Under the pieces are notes generated by a model that was not told the DNA's origin, did not search any database, and saw only the letters and a program-made list of their open reading frames with translations. Positions 1 to 7,764 of a stretch of DNA of 64,000 nt are shown here, in pieces. The position numbers and the translations under genes are program-made. Source of the stretch: Bacillus altitudinis 41KF2b (lineage in GTDB: Bacteria > Bacillota > Bacilli > Bacillales > Bacillaceae); NCBI RefSeq assembly GCF_000691145.1, contig NZ_ASJC01000001.1:1-64000 (forward strand), given 5' to 3'. The number at the start of each line of letters is the position of its first letter. Position 1 is the first letter of the stretch.

Positions 1-132
1 AAGCTTTGCAGATTCAAAACAACTGCATGGGGCCGGTTAAGGGGAAAACAAAATGTAAGTGAGCAAGTGCTTCTCACAGCTGCCTGCCAGAACATGAAGA
101 AGATTGCCACACACCTAGCAAAGCTAGGATAG
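1..132 (+). CDS. Transposase, IS1182-like, C-terminal fragment (5' cut by window edge)
   Basis: Frame 1 is open from the first base to a TAG at 130-132 and gives 43 residues. They include RLRGKQNVSEQVLLTAACQN followed by MKKIATHLAKLG. A tail of the type G..NV..Q.LLTAACQN+KK is, from memory, typical of the C-terminus of IS1182-family DDE transposases. The catalytic DDE residues lie outside the window, so neither the family nor whether the gene is intact can be confirmed. It runs into a strong hairpin at 107-140 that begins inside the coding end, and gltT follows convergently. The right end of the insertion sequence should lie between about 130 and 190; no terminal inverted repeat can be assigned without the left end. 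It could also be a decayed copy. Confidence 0.7.
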   Translation, partial: KLCRFKTTAWGRLRGKQNVSEQVLLTAACQNMKKIATHLAKLG

Positions 133-150
133 GTGTGTGGGAGGTCTTTT
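107..150 (+). terminator. Terminator at the end of the transposase gene
   Basis: CCACACACCTA (107-117) pairs with TAGGTGTGTGG (130-140) and is followed by a T-rich run. Flanking AACATGAA (91-98) and TTCATGTT extend the pairing. The stem overlaps the transposase stop codon, so it probably belongs to the insertion sequence. Confidence 0.7.
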
Positions 151-188
151 TCATGTTTTTCCTTCAATCTCATCTATCATAATGATGG

Positions 189-234
189 TGAAAATAAAAA
201 AGATTGTAGAAAAACATGGGTTTCTCTACAATCT
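189..234 (-). terminator. Rho-independent terminator of gltT
   Basis: AGATTGTAGA (201-210) and TCTACAATCT (225-234) form a perfect 10-bp stem. On the minus strand it is followed by a T run (TTTTTTATTTT), the right polarity for gltT. Confidence 0.75.
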
Positions 235-236
235 GA

Positions 237-261
237 GAACCCCGCAATCGGGGTTCTTTTT
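237..261 (+). terminator. Plus-strand terminator hairpin before gltT 3' end
   Basis: GAACCCCG-CAAT-CGGGGTTC followed by five T on the plus strand. It is oriented against transcription entering from the insertion sequence side and ends 2 bp before the gltT stop codon. Confidence 0.75.
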
Positions 262-263
262 GA

Positions 264-1553
264 TTAGCTTGAAAGCTGTGTTGGCTCAGGTACATCTTGT
301 CCAGTCATCACGCGGTGTCCTTTTTCAGGGTCATATTGCCCTTCCCATTTAGACATCACGACAGCTGCAAGTGCGTTACCAGTTAAGTTGACAACGGTTC
401 TTGCCATATCCATGATACGATCAACACCTGCAATAAAGGCTAGACCTTCAGCAGGAACACCGATCGTTCCAAGTGTTGCAAGTAATACAACAAAGGATGT
501 ACCAGGAACGGCAGCCATTCCTTTTGATGTCACCATCAGTACAAGGATTAGTGTGAGCTGCTGTACGATTGTGAGGTCAATGCCATATACCTGCGCTAGG
601 AAAAGCGCCGCAATGGCTTGATACAAGACGGAGCCGTCCAGATTAAACGTATAACCAATTGGGATAACAAAAGAAACAATTCCTTTTGGACACCCGATGC
701 GCTCCATTTTATCCATGACTCTCGGTAAAACTGTTTCAGAGCTGGATGTACTAAAGGCGAGAAGCATTTCGTCTTTCATGTAAGCAAGAAATCTGAAAAT
801 ATTGACGCCAATCATCTTTCCAATAATTCCGAATACAACGATAAGGAAGAGAGCGAGCGCAAAATAAACAAGACCTACGAGCTTACCTAATGAAACGAGA
901 GATTCAAGACCAAATTTTGATACTGTCACACCAATGAGCGCGAACACACCAAATGGTGCAGCTTTCATCACAACATTGACGACATGGAACATCGCATGTG
1001 ACACACCTTCAAAGAAGGCGAGAACTGGTTTGCCGCGTTCACCAATCGCTGAAACGCCAAGTGCGAATAATACAGTGAAGAAAATAATCGCAAGCAAATC
1101 ACCTTCCGCCAATGATTGGAAGAAGTTCGTCGGAACGATATGAAGGAACGTATCAGCAACTGATTTACTGCTTTGTTCTTTTTCCGTTTCAACATACTGG
1201 CTAATATCCTGTTTTTCTGTATGTCCAAAGTCAACGCCTGCACCTGGTTGAACAAAGTTCGCAAGCACAAGACCAAGGATGATCGCAAACGTTGTGATAA
1301 TTTCAAAATAAAGAATGGTTCTAAAACCAAGCTTCCCTACTTTTTTACCATCACCCGCACCTGCAACACCTAAAATTAAGCTAGATACGACAATCGGAAT
1401 GACAATCATCTTAATGAGTCGTAAGAAGAAGTCTCCAATTGGTTTTAAATATGTCTCAACACCAGGGTTACCGAAAAAGATCGCACCAACCACGACACCG
1501 AGAATAAGACCGATTAGGATTTGAGTAGCTAATCCAAATTTTAATTTTTTCAT
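264..1553 (-). CDS. gltT: Proton/sodium-glutamate symporter GltT
   Basis: Dicarboxylate/amino acid:cation symporter (SDF family, GltP/GltT type) that imports glutamate or aspartate with cations across the cytoplasmic membrane. The 429-residue product has multiple hydrophobic segments, a serine-rich STSSSET loop at about residues 270-276, the NLDGS motif, and the C-terminal substrate region MDMARTVVNLTGNA. The length matches the family. The start at 1553 was preferred over an ATG 24 bp upstream because GGGAGG lies 6 bp ahead of it. The downstream neighbours yhfH and yhfI are those of B. subtilis gltT. A TATAAT-like -10 sits at 1593-1598 without a convincing -35. A hairpin at 201-234 ends transcription. 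Confidence 0.93.
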   Translation of the reverse strand: MKKLKFGLATQILIGLILGVVVGAIFFGNPGVETYLKPIGDFFLRLIKMIVIPIVVSSLILGVAGAGDGKKVGKLGFRTILYFEIITTFAIILGLVLANFVQPGAGVDFGHTEKQDISQYVETEKEQSSKSVADTFLHIVPTNFFQSLAEGDLLAIIFFTVLFALGVSAIGERGKPVLAFFEGVSHAMFHVVNVVMKAAPFGVFALIGVTVSKFGLESLVSLGKLVGLVYFALALFLIVVFGIIGKMIGVNIFRFLAYMKDEMLLAFSTSSSETVLPRVMDKMERIGCPKGIVSFVIPIGYTFNLDGSVLYQAIAALFLAQVYGIDLTIVQQLTLILVLMVTSKGMAAVPGTSFVVLLATLGTIGVPAEGLAFIAGVDRIMDMARTVVNLTGNALAAVVMSKWEGQYDPEKGHRVMTGQDVPEPTQLSS

Positions 1554-1892
1554 AGATTTCCTCCCTAACTTATTCATTAAAGGAATATTCCCATTATATT
1601 AAGTTTTAATATATGAATTAAAGTATAACTAAAATTAAAGAGGTTCGTCCACGATTAAATTATATTAAGAAAATACAAAATTATTTGAAAAAATGGACAC
1701 TTCGAACCCCCTTCGTTGTTTTAATTCAATAAAAAGTGCCTTCCGAACTAAAAGTCATCATATGAAAATACTAAAAAACCCTTCTGTACCAAGGGTTTTA
1801 CCTTTTTACCTATTTTTCAGAAAAAATAAAAAGCACTTTTGACTCCAACTGACGACGGAGGAAAAAAGTGCTTTTTTATTCTATTTATTACC
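1554..1892. other. AT-rich intergenic region between gltT and yhfH
   Basis: No supported gene. It contains the gltT upstream region, a 9-bp hairpin AAAACCCTT/AAGGGTTTT at 1775-1799 with a T-rich flank, and the yhfH terminator. The hairpin may be a second terminator. Confidence 0.5.
1826..1880 (-). terminator. Terminator of yhfH
   Basis: Complementary A/T-flanked arms around AAGCACTTTT and AAAAGTGCTT with T runs on both sides, about 30 bp apart. It directly follows yhfH on the minus strand and could act in both directions. Confidence 0.6.
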
Positions 1893-2030
1893 TTATTTAA
1901 GATAACTTACTTGTGAGCATTCCTCACATTCATTACCGTAACACTCGTGCTGTTCCATTAAATCATTTCCACATTTTGTGCATTTTTTTGAAGGCAAATT
2001 TCTAAAAAACTCAGTGATTTTTCCTAGCAT
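1893..2030 (-). CDS. yhfH: YhfH family small zinc-ribbon-like protein
   Basis: A 45-residue protein beginning MLGKITEFFRNLPSKKC. It carries two cysteine pairs, CTKCG near residues 17-21 and CEECS near 35-39, plus an intervening cysteine and histidine, which suggests a small metal-binding knuckle. Function is not known in the family. A good GGAGGATGAC ribosome-binding site precedes the ATG. Position between gltT and yhfI and the size match B. subtilis YhfH. The metal ligand role is inferred from cysteine spacing only. Confidence 0.85.
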   Translation of the reverse strand: MLGKITEFFRNLPSKKCTKCGNDLMEQHECYGNECEECSQVSYLK

Positions 2031-2185
2031 TTGTCATCCTCCAATACGTTTTATTGCTATCATTGTATTATAACAGATTAATAATTGTCAATCTGTTTTG
2101 TAACAATAGGCAAGAAGAATGCTTTTTTTATGAAAAATGGGTATATTGTAAGAAGGGGATTTTTTGAAAAGGAGGAAATATGACG

Positions 2186-2929
2186 ATGAAATTAACCGTG
2201 ATTGGCTGCTACGGAGGATTTCCAGCAGCTGGTGAAGCTACATCAGGTTATCTTTTTGAATCAGATGGTTTTCGTCTGCTTGTCGACTGCGGGAGCGGAG
2301 TTCTGTCAAAGCTTCAGCAATACATTGATATAGAAGAACTAGATGCTGTACTCCTTTCTCATTATCATCACGATCATATTGCAGATATCGGACCTCTCCA
2401 ATATGCGAAGCTAGTGGGTTATCATTTAGGAAAAAGCAGTGGTCCGCTGACGATCTACGGACATACCGGGGATCAAGCAGCATTTCAGCGGCTCTCTGAT
2501 GATGTACATACAAAGACAAAACCTTATCACCCGGAAGAGGGCATTCAAATCGGACCATTTCAAATTGATTTTTTGAAAACGGTTCATCCGGCAGAATGCT
2601 ATGCGATGAGAATTCAGGCACATGAGGCTGTGGTGGTGTATACAGCTGATTCCAGCTATCAAGATGCATTTATCCCTTTTAGCAAGGATGCAGACTTACT
2701 TATTGCCGAAAGCAACTTTTACGCTGGACAAGACGGATCGGGTGCAGGACATATGAACAGCACTGAAGTAGGGAAGCTGGCAAGTGAAGCAAATGTTGGA
2801 GAGCTCATCATCACCCATCTGCCTCATTTCGGTCGGCATAAAGACCTAGTCAATGAAGCACAGGCGTTATATACTGGCAATATACAGCTTGCCCATTCAG
2901 GGCTTAGATGGAACAAGGAAGGAAGATAG
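2186..2929 (+). CDS. yhfI: Metallo-beta-lactamase fold hydrolase YhfI
   Basis: A 247-residue protein of the MBL-fold/RNase Z-like hydrolase group, substrate unknown. The zinc motif HYHHDH is at about residues 59-64, followed by further conserved metal-site histidines and aspartates (TVHPAECYAM, YTADSS, THLPHFG). An in-frame ATG six bases upstream (2180) is also possible. The site GGAGG at 2171-2175 lies 4 bp from the first and 10 bp from the second, and the B. subtilis protein begins at the second. lplJ follows within 5 bp, so the two are likely co-transcribed. A role linked to lipoylation is not implied by sequence. Confidence 0.9.
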   Translation: MKLTVIGCYGGFPAAGEATSGYLFESDGFRLLVDCGSGVLSKLQQYIDIEELDAVLLSHYHHDHIADIGPLQYAKLVGYHLGKSSGPLTIYGHTGDQAAFQRLSDDVHTKTKPYHPEEGIQIGPFQIDFLKTVHPAECYAMRIQAHEAVVVYTADSSYQDAFIPFSKDADLLIAESNFYAGQDGSGAGHMNSTEVGKLASEANVGELIITHLPHFGRHKDLVNEAQALYTGNIQLAHSGLRWNKEGR

Positions 2930-2931
2930 AG

Positions 2932-3921
2932 ATGCTGTTTATCGATAACGAGCAACATTATGACCCAATGATTAATTTAGCCATTGAAGAGTATTGCTTA
3001 AAATATTTAGATCCAGAAGAAACGTATTTGCTGTTTTACATCAACCAGCCGTCCATTATTATTGGAAAGAACCAAAATACAATAGAAGAAATCAATACAA
3101 AATATGTCGAAGACAATGGCATCAAAGTCGTTCGCAGGTTATCTGGCGGTGGTGCGGTTTACCATGACAAAGGAAACTTGAACTTCAGTTTTATTACAAA
3201 AGACGATGGGGACAGCTTTCATAACTTTAAAAAATTCACCGAGCCAGTCATCAAAGCGCTTGAAAAGCTTGGCGTCAAAGCGGAATTAAGCGGCAGAAAT
3301 GACATCATGGCAGATGGGCGTAAAATTTCGGGGAATGCTCAATTTGCTACACGAGGACGTATCTTCAGTCATGGCACCCTATTATTTGATTCAGAAATCG
3401 AACATGTTGTCTCGGCATTAAATGTGAAGAAAGAAAAGATCGAATCAAAAGGGATTAAATCCATTAGAAGCAGGGTCGCCAACATTAGTGAACTGATGGA
3501 TCAAAAAATGACAACAGAAGAATTTAGAAAAATTCTTTTAAGCTATATTTTTGACACGAACGGAGACGTGCCTGAGTATAAGCTGACAGAAAAAGATTGG
3601 GAGAAGATTCATGAGATTTCTCGTGATCGATACCAAAAATGGGAATGGAACTACGGCCGTTCTCCTAAGTTTAACTTGCAGCACTCTAAGCGTTTTCCAG
3701 CTGGATCGATTGATCTTCGATTAGAAGTGAAAAAAGGCATCATTCAAGACTGCAAAATTTTTGGTGACTTCTTCGGTGTAGGAGATATTGCTGATATTGA
3801 GAAACGACTCATTGGGCAGCAATATGATCGCAAAACCATTAGTGATGTATTAGAAGACATGGATATGCGCCATTATTTTGGTAACGTATCAAAAGAAGAT
3901 TTTCTAGATTTGATTTATTAA
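2932..3921 (+). CDS. lplJ: Lipoate-protein ligase LplJ
   Basis: Attaches lipoate to lipoyl domains of 2-oxoacid dehydrogenases and the glycine cleavage H protein using ATP. The 329-residue product has the lipoyl/biotinyl transferase fold with RRLSGGGAVYHDKGNLNFSF near residues 70-90 and the catalytic-lysine region DGRKISGNAQF, followed by the C-terminal accessory domain. The ATG at 2932 was chosen because AAGGAAGG lies just upstream; a longer frame starting inside yhfI has no such site. It follows yhfI directly. The length matches B. subtilis LplJ (331 aa). Confidence 0.95.
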   Translation: MLFIDNEQHYDPMINLAIEEYCLKYLDPEETYLLFYINQPSIIIGKNQNTIEEINTKYVEDNGIKVVRRLSGGGAVYHDKGNLNFSFITKDDGDSFHNFKKFTEPVIKALEKLGVKAELSGRNDIMADGRKISGNAQFATRGRIFSHGTLLFDSEIEHVVSALNVKKEKIESKGIKSIRSRVANISELMDQKMTTEEFRKILLSYIFDTNGDVPEYKLTEKDWEKIHEISRDRYQKWEWNYGRSPKFNLQHSKRFPAGSIDLRLEVKKGIIQDCKIFGDFFGVGDIADIEKRLIGQQYDRKTISDVLEDMDMRHYFGNVSKEDFLDLIY

Positions 3922-3929
3922 GCAAGGAC

Positions 3930-3960
3930 AAGCACGGCTAGAGATAGCGGTGCTTTTTCT
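3930..3960 (+). terminator. Terminator of yhfI-lplJ
   Basis: AGCAC-G-GCTA / TAGC-G-GTGCT hairpin with a GAGA loop and one G-G mismatch, followed by TTTTTC. Confidence 0.7.
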
Positions 3961-3993
3961 AATGAAAGGGATGAAAGCGGTTTACATTTGATC

Positions 3994-4023
3994 TTGTGAA
4001 TTTTTTCGATTGTCTATTATAAT
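3994..4023 (+). promoter_or_regulatory. Sigma-A promoter of lcfB
   Basis: TTGTGA (3994-3999), 18-bp spacer, TATAAT (4018-4023). The predicted transcript start near 4030 lies just ahead of the FadR operator. Confidence 0.65.
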
Positions 4024-4049
4024 AGAAAAGAGGAATGTTTGGTCATAAA

Positions 4050-4069
4050 ATGAATGGCTATTCATTCAT
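4050..4069 (+). promoter_or_regulatory. FadR operator before lcfB
   Basis: ATGAATGGCTATTCATTCAT matches the B. subtilis FadR consensus (WTGAATGAMTANTCATTCAW, from memory) with one mismatch. It lies just downstream of the predicted start, so bound FadR would block transcription until long-chain acyl-CoA releases it. B. subtilis lcfB is a known FadR target. Confidence 0.8.
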
Positions 4070-4093
4070 TGATGAAGTATAAGGGGTGGGAGA

Positions 4094-5647
4094 ATGGATT
4101 TGATCAAAAATCTTGAGCAGACTGCGATGACCAAGGGAGAGAACGTCGCACTGATCTTTGAAGAGAACAAGTGGACCTATCGAGAACTGATGACAAGTAT
4201 CGAACGTTTTGCAGATGGTTTAGTGAGCGAAGGGTTTCAAGCGGGAGATCATATCGCACTGATTTTAGGAAATTCACCGCATTTTGTGATTTCATTTTTT
4301 GGTGCATTAAAGGCGGGGCTTGTTGTTGTACCTGTCAATCCAACATATACGCCAAGTGAAATCGGCTATATGCTGGTTACTGGTGATGTAAAAGGGATTG
4401 TTGCACCGGATCAGCTTCTGCCGATATACGAGCAGGTGTATGAACAGCTTCCAGCGATTGAACGAGTCATTATTTGTGCTCAAAATGAATCTGCGTGTAG
4501 GTCAAGTTTAAAAGAAGTATCTGATCGTCTTGTTTTCTTCGGAAAGCTTGTGTCTGGAGATGCACCAGAAGCTGAGCATCCTGCCATACAACCTGACGAT
4601 ACGGCCGTTATTTTATTTACATCTGGCACAACAGGAAAACCAAAAGGGGCAATGCTCACTCATGTTAACCTTTATTCAAATGCAAGAGACATTGCGGAGT
4701 ACCTGTCAATTGATGAGAAGGACAAGGTGATTGCTGCTTTGCCGATGTTCCATGTGTTTTGTTTGACCGTCTGTATGAATGCCCCCTTGATTCATGGAGC
4801 GACCATCTATGTCCTGCCGCATTTCAGCCCATCAGAGCTTTTACGAATGATGGAGAAAGAAAAACCAACGCTATTTGTTGGTGTTCCAACCATGTATAAC
4901 TATTTATACCGCCAGGACGGTCATGAGGAAGCGATGAAGTCGGTGAGGATTTGTATATCAGGCGGTGCGTCCATGCCTGTTGCTTTACTTCACGGTTTTG
5001 AAGAAAAGTTCGGTGTCACGGTGCTAGAGGGCTATGGATTATCAGAGGCTTCTCCAGTGACGGCATTCAATCCCCTTGATGGAAAAAGAAAACCAGGCTC
5101 GGTCGGCACTGATATTATGAATGTGAAAAATAAGATTGTGAATGAACTTGGAGAGGAAGTTGGACCAAACGAAGTCGGAGAACTCATCGCAAAAGGGCCA
5201 AACATTATGAAAGGCTATTACCAAATGCCAGAAGACACAGAGGCGGCCCTGAAAGACGGCTGGCTGTACACAGGAGATTTGGCGAGAAGAGATGAAGAAG
5301 GATATATTTATATCGTCGATCGAAAAAAGGATATGATTCTCGTTGGCGGGTATAATGTCTATCCAAGAGAAGTAGAAGAAGTGCTTTATCAACATGAAGC
5401 TGTAGCAGAAGCCGTTGTCATCGGTGTGCCAGATCCAAACACAGGAGAGGCTGTTGTCTGTTACATTTCCCCTAAGAAACATGCTCACATCAATCAAGAA
5501 GACATCATCACACATTGTTCACGCTATTTGGCGAAATATAAGCAGCCCCAAACGATCCATTTCATTGATGATATTCCAAAAAACACGACTGGTAAAATTT
5601 TAAGAAGAGCGCTAAAGGATAAGTACCAAGCAGAAACAAGTAAATAA
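4094..5647 (+). CDS. lcfB: Long-chain acyl-CoA synthetase LcfB (YhfL)
   Basis: Activates fatty acids to acyl-CoA via an acyl-adenylate, feeding beta-oxidation. The 517-residue ANL-superfamily protein carries the P-loop-like AMP motif [13 protein letters not shown] near residues 173-186, the adenylation motif [18 protein letters not shown], and the C-terminal catalytic lysine region [13 protein letters not shown] strong site (GGGGTGGGAG) precedes the ATG. The gene stands alone behind a sigma-A promoter and a FadR box. Its 3' flank is disturbed by a dispersed repeat that separates two near-identical hairpins. The B. subtilis protein is 513 aa. Confidence 0.94.
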   Translation: MDLIKNLEQTAMTKGENVALIFEENKWTYRELMTSIERFADGLVSEGFQAGDHIALILGNSPHFVISFFGALKAGLVVVPVNPTYTPSEIGYMLVTGDVKGIVAPDQLLPIYEQVYEQLPAIERVIICAQNESACRSSLKEVSDRLVFFGKLVSGDAPEAEHPAIQPDDTAVILFTSGTTGKPKGAMLTHVNLYSNARDIAEYLSIDEKDKVIAALPMFHVFCLTVCMNAPLIHGATIYVLPHFSPSELLRMMEKEKPTLFVGVPTMYNYLYRQDGHEEAMKSVRICISGGASMPVALLHGFEEKFGVTVLEGYGLSEASPVTAFNPLDGKRKPGSVGTDIMNVKNKIVNELGEEVGPNEVGELIAKGPNIMKGYYQMPEDTEAALKDGWLYTGDLARRDEEGYIYIVDRKKDMILVGGYNVYPREVEEVLYQHEAVAEAVVIGVPDPNTGEAVVCYISPKKHAHINQEDIITHCSRYLAKYKQPQTIHFIDDIPKNTTGKILRRALKDKYQAETSK

Positions 5648-5653
5648 AAAAAG

Positions 5654-5857
5654 AGTCTCTTCTTATGAAGAGGCTCCTCAGCGTGTAGACAAACCCTCGC
5701 ATTCTTTGTCAGTCCTGCGTGCTTGGTTCACATTCGCTCCGCGCCTCCTAGATTGCAAAGGTTTTCTATCACGTTGAAAAGAAGACAAGGGGAGAAAATA
5801 AAGTTCATTTTATCCCTTTGTCAACAATCTAGGGAGTCTCCTATGAAGAGGCTCCTT
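5654..5857 (+). terminator. Duplicated terminator hairpin flanking the dispersed repeat
   Basis: GAGTCTCTTC-TTAT-GAAGAGGCTC at 5654-5677 has no T tail. A near copy, GAGTCTCC..GAAGAGGCTCC at 5835-5857, is followed by TTTTT. The repeat lies between them. The second hairpin overlaps the yhfM stop codon. Confidence 0.6.
5679..5830 (+). repeat. Dispersed intergenic repeat, copy 1
   Basis: About 152 bp, closely matching 55656-55830. Shared blocks are CAGCGTGTAGACAAACCCTC at the start, TTCGCTCCGCGCC in the middle, and GCAAAGGTTTTCTATCACG then the 3' hairpin and CAACAATCT at the end. The outer segments are imperfectly complementary (CAGCGTG.TAGACAAACC with GGTTTTCTATCACGTTG), so the unit can fold end to end. 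The hairpin GACAAGGGG...TCCCTTTGTC follows. Copy 1 lacks about 23 bp of the middle present in copy 2. No protein is encoded. It resembles the class of about 190-bp dispersed repeats reported in B. subtilis, but identity is not established. Confidence 0.8.
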
Positions 5858-6257
5858 TTTGAATCGCTTCTTGTACCTGTTTTCGAAAGGAATTTGACTG
5901 TTTTTGATTTAATTCATAATAGGTGCCGTCTACTAAAAAAACAACTTGAGAGCGGTTGGTCCATAGCTGAAAAGAAGTGCCATTTGTCCGTCCGAACATG
6001 ACCTTGGCGATATAATCTGGCTTTTTTACATTCTTTTTGAGATGGCTGCTTGTTTGTTTCCCTTTGTTTAATTGTTCAATTAGATCCTCAGTTGTATCTT
6101 TATCATCTATTTCATAAGAAATGGACTGGTTCGTCGGTGAAAGCAATAATTTCTCTGCTCGATTTTCATCGAAGATGTCACTTGTCCGGCTGAACACATA
6201 AAAGAAGGTAATCAGTAAAAGCCCAAAGATCACAATTCCTGCAAGGATTTTCTTCAT
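5841..6257 (-). CDS. yhfM: YhfM, membrane-anchored or secreted protein of unknown function
   Basis: A 138-residue protein with an N-terminal hydrophobic segment (MKKILAGIVIFGLLLITFFY) that is a signal anchor or uncleaved signal peptide, then a polar domain. The ATG at 6257 was chosen because GGAGG lies 6 bp upstream; an ATG 18 bp further out has no site. No catalytic motif was recognised. Position between lcfB and yhfN and the size (131 aa in B. subtilis) support the YhfM assignment. The stop codon lies within the plus-strand terminator of the repeat region. Confidence 0.8.
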   Translation of the reverse strand: MKKILAGIVIFGLLLITFFYVFSRTSDIFDENRAEKLLLSPTNQSISYEIDDKDTTEDLIEQLNKGKQTSSHLKKNVKKPDYIAKVMFGRTNGTSFQLWTNRSQVVFLVDGTYYELNQKQSNSFRKQVQEAIQKGASS

Positions 6258-6434
6258 GATGAACCTCCAACTCACTTTTTTATGGTTAGTTTCTCCGATT
6301 TTTGAACAGCATAATCATTTTTTTCACTCAAGCTTTTTCAGATAGGGCATGCTATGATGGAGCCACATGAGACAGGTTCTAAACAAAAACGTGCGTGATT
6401 ACAATAGAGAGAGAAATGGAAAGGAGGCTGACCA

Positions 6435-7718
6435 GTGCGAGTACGCAAATGGGTAGCTCTTGCAACGGTAGCATACATATTGTACGGTCTTTTTATTTAT
6501 TCTTACTTATTTCTAATGGGGGATTCATCTGTCCCTGACAGTGTGAAAGGGACAAGTGCAGACCCGCATACATTTATGACAAGCCATGAGCTTGTGATTA
6601 GCGGAAGTTACTCGAACATTCGTAACCTGTTGTACTTTATGACAATTCCTTTAGATTGGTATGTCTTTTTCCTTTTGCTCATTTCTGGGTTTTCAAGGAA
6701 ATTAGCAGATTGGAGCTTGGCAGCAGCTCGTTTTCACCTTTTGAGCAAACTTGTGTATGTGTTTGTGCTGTCACTTTTGACGATGCTGATCACATTGCCG
6801 GTCAAGTGGGTGAGCTACCAGTTGTCCTTGCACTACGGTGTTTCAGCACAAAGCACGGCAAGTTGGCTAAAAGACCAAACGCTTGATTTTTGGATTCAAT
6901 ATCCGCTGCTTGTTCTATGCGCGATTGTGTTCTTTTGGCTCATTCAAAAGAAAAGGAAATATTGGTGGCTGTATGCTTGGTGTTTAACTGTTCCAGTTAC
7001 ACTGTTTCTCTTCTTTATACAGCCGGTCGTTATTGATCCACTCTACAATGATTTTTACCCATTGAAGGATCAGGCACTTGAGAAGAAGATATTAACCCTT
7101 GCAGAGAAAGCACACATTCCAGCAGATCATGTATATGAAGTCAACATGTCAGAGAAAACAAACACGATGAATGCTTACGTCACAGGAATTGGTGAAAATA
7201 AGCGTATTGTTTTGTGGGATACGACACTTCAAAAGCTGAAAGACCGTGAAATCTTATTTATCATGGCGCATGAGATGGGACATTACGTGATGAAGCATGT
7301 ATATATCGGTTTAGCAGGATATTTAGTGCTGTCTCTGGTTGGATTTTTTGCCATTGACCGTCTTTATTTTTCCCTTTACCAAAAAGGCGCTTCTCCATTT
7401 CGTCTGAAGGCACCATATGACGTTGCTGCTCTTCCGCTTCTTTTGATCATTGTATCTATGCTGTCATTTGTTGCTTCTCCTTTTACAAATGCTGTGTCAA
7501 GACATCAAGAACGTGCAGCTGATGAATATGCTGTGAACTTGACAAAGGATGGAGAGGCGGGGGTGACGTCATTTCAAAAGCTTGCAAAATCAGGGCTTTC
7601 CCAAGTCAATCCGCCACTTTTAGTGAAAATATTCCGCTATGGGCACCCGACGATGATGGAGAGAATCATCGATATGGAAAAAGCGGCGAAAAAAGAGGAA
7701 ACATCGAAAAAGCAATAA
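6435..7718 (+). CDS. yhfN: M48 family membrane zinc endopeptidase YhfN (Ste24/CAAX protease-like)
   Basis: A 427-residue multi-pass membrane protein. The zinc motif HEMGH is at residues 279-283, and a downstream ERAADEYA segment supplies the third ligand, as in CAAX prenyl protease 1. The N-terminal half has several hydrophobic helices. In bacteria the family does general membrane-protein proteolysis; prenylated substrates are not expected. The GTG start has a strong AAAGGAGG site 9 bp upstream. The length matches B. subtilis YhfN (426 aa). It lies between yhfM and aprE as in B. subtilis. Confidence 0.92.
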   Translation: MRVRKWVALATVAYILYGLFIYSYLFLMGDSSVPDSVKGTSADPHTFMTSHELVISGSYSNIRNLLYFMTIPLDWYVFFLLLISGFSRKLADWSLAAARFHLLSKLVYVFVLSLLTMLITLPVKWVSYQLSLHYGVSAQSTASWLKDQTLDFWIQYPLLVLCAIVFFWLIQKKRKYWWLYAWCLTVPVTLFLFFIQPVVIDPLYNDFYPLKDQALEKKILTLAEKAHIPADHVYEVNMSEKTNTMNAYVTGIGENKRIVLWDTTLQKLKDREILFIMAHEMGHYVMKHVYIGLAGYLVLSLVGFFAIDRLYFSLYQKGASPFRLKAPYDVAALPLLLIIVSMLSFVASPFTNAVSRHQERAADEYAVNLTKDGEAGVTSFQKLAKSGLSQVNPPLLVKIFRYGHPTMMERIIDMEKAAKKEETSKKQ

Positions 7719-7720
7719 AT

Positions 7721-7752
7721 AAAAAATCCGGCTCAGTTCGCCGGATTTTTTT
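7721..7752. terminator. Bidirectional terminator between yhfN and aprE
   Basis: AAAAAATCCGGC (7721-7732) pairs with GCCGGATTTTTT (7740-7751). It has T runs on either strand and serves the convergent yhfN and aprE. Confidence 0.85.
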
Positions 7753-7764
7753 GTCACACTTATT

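Noticed and set aside
968..1330. 120-codon open frame inside gltT in another frame of the same strand
   Set aside because: It lies wholly within the well-supported gltT gene, has no ribosome-binding site and no recognisable sequence.
3251..3264. Catabolite-response-like palindrome TCAAAGCGCTTGAA
   Set aside because: It lies within the lplJ coding sequence, far from any promoter, so it is probably coincidental.
5042..5515. 157-codon open frame antisense to lcfB
   Set aside because: Cys/His/Phe-rich translation typical of a reverse-strand shadow of a conserved gene; no site.
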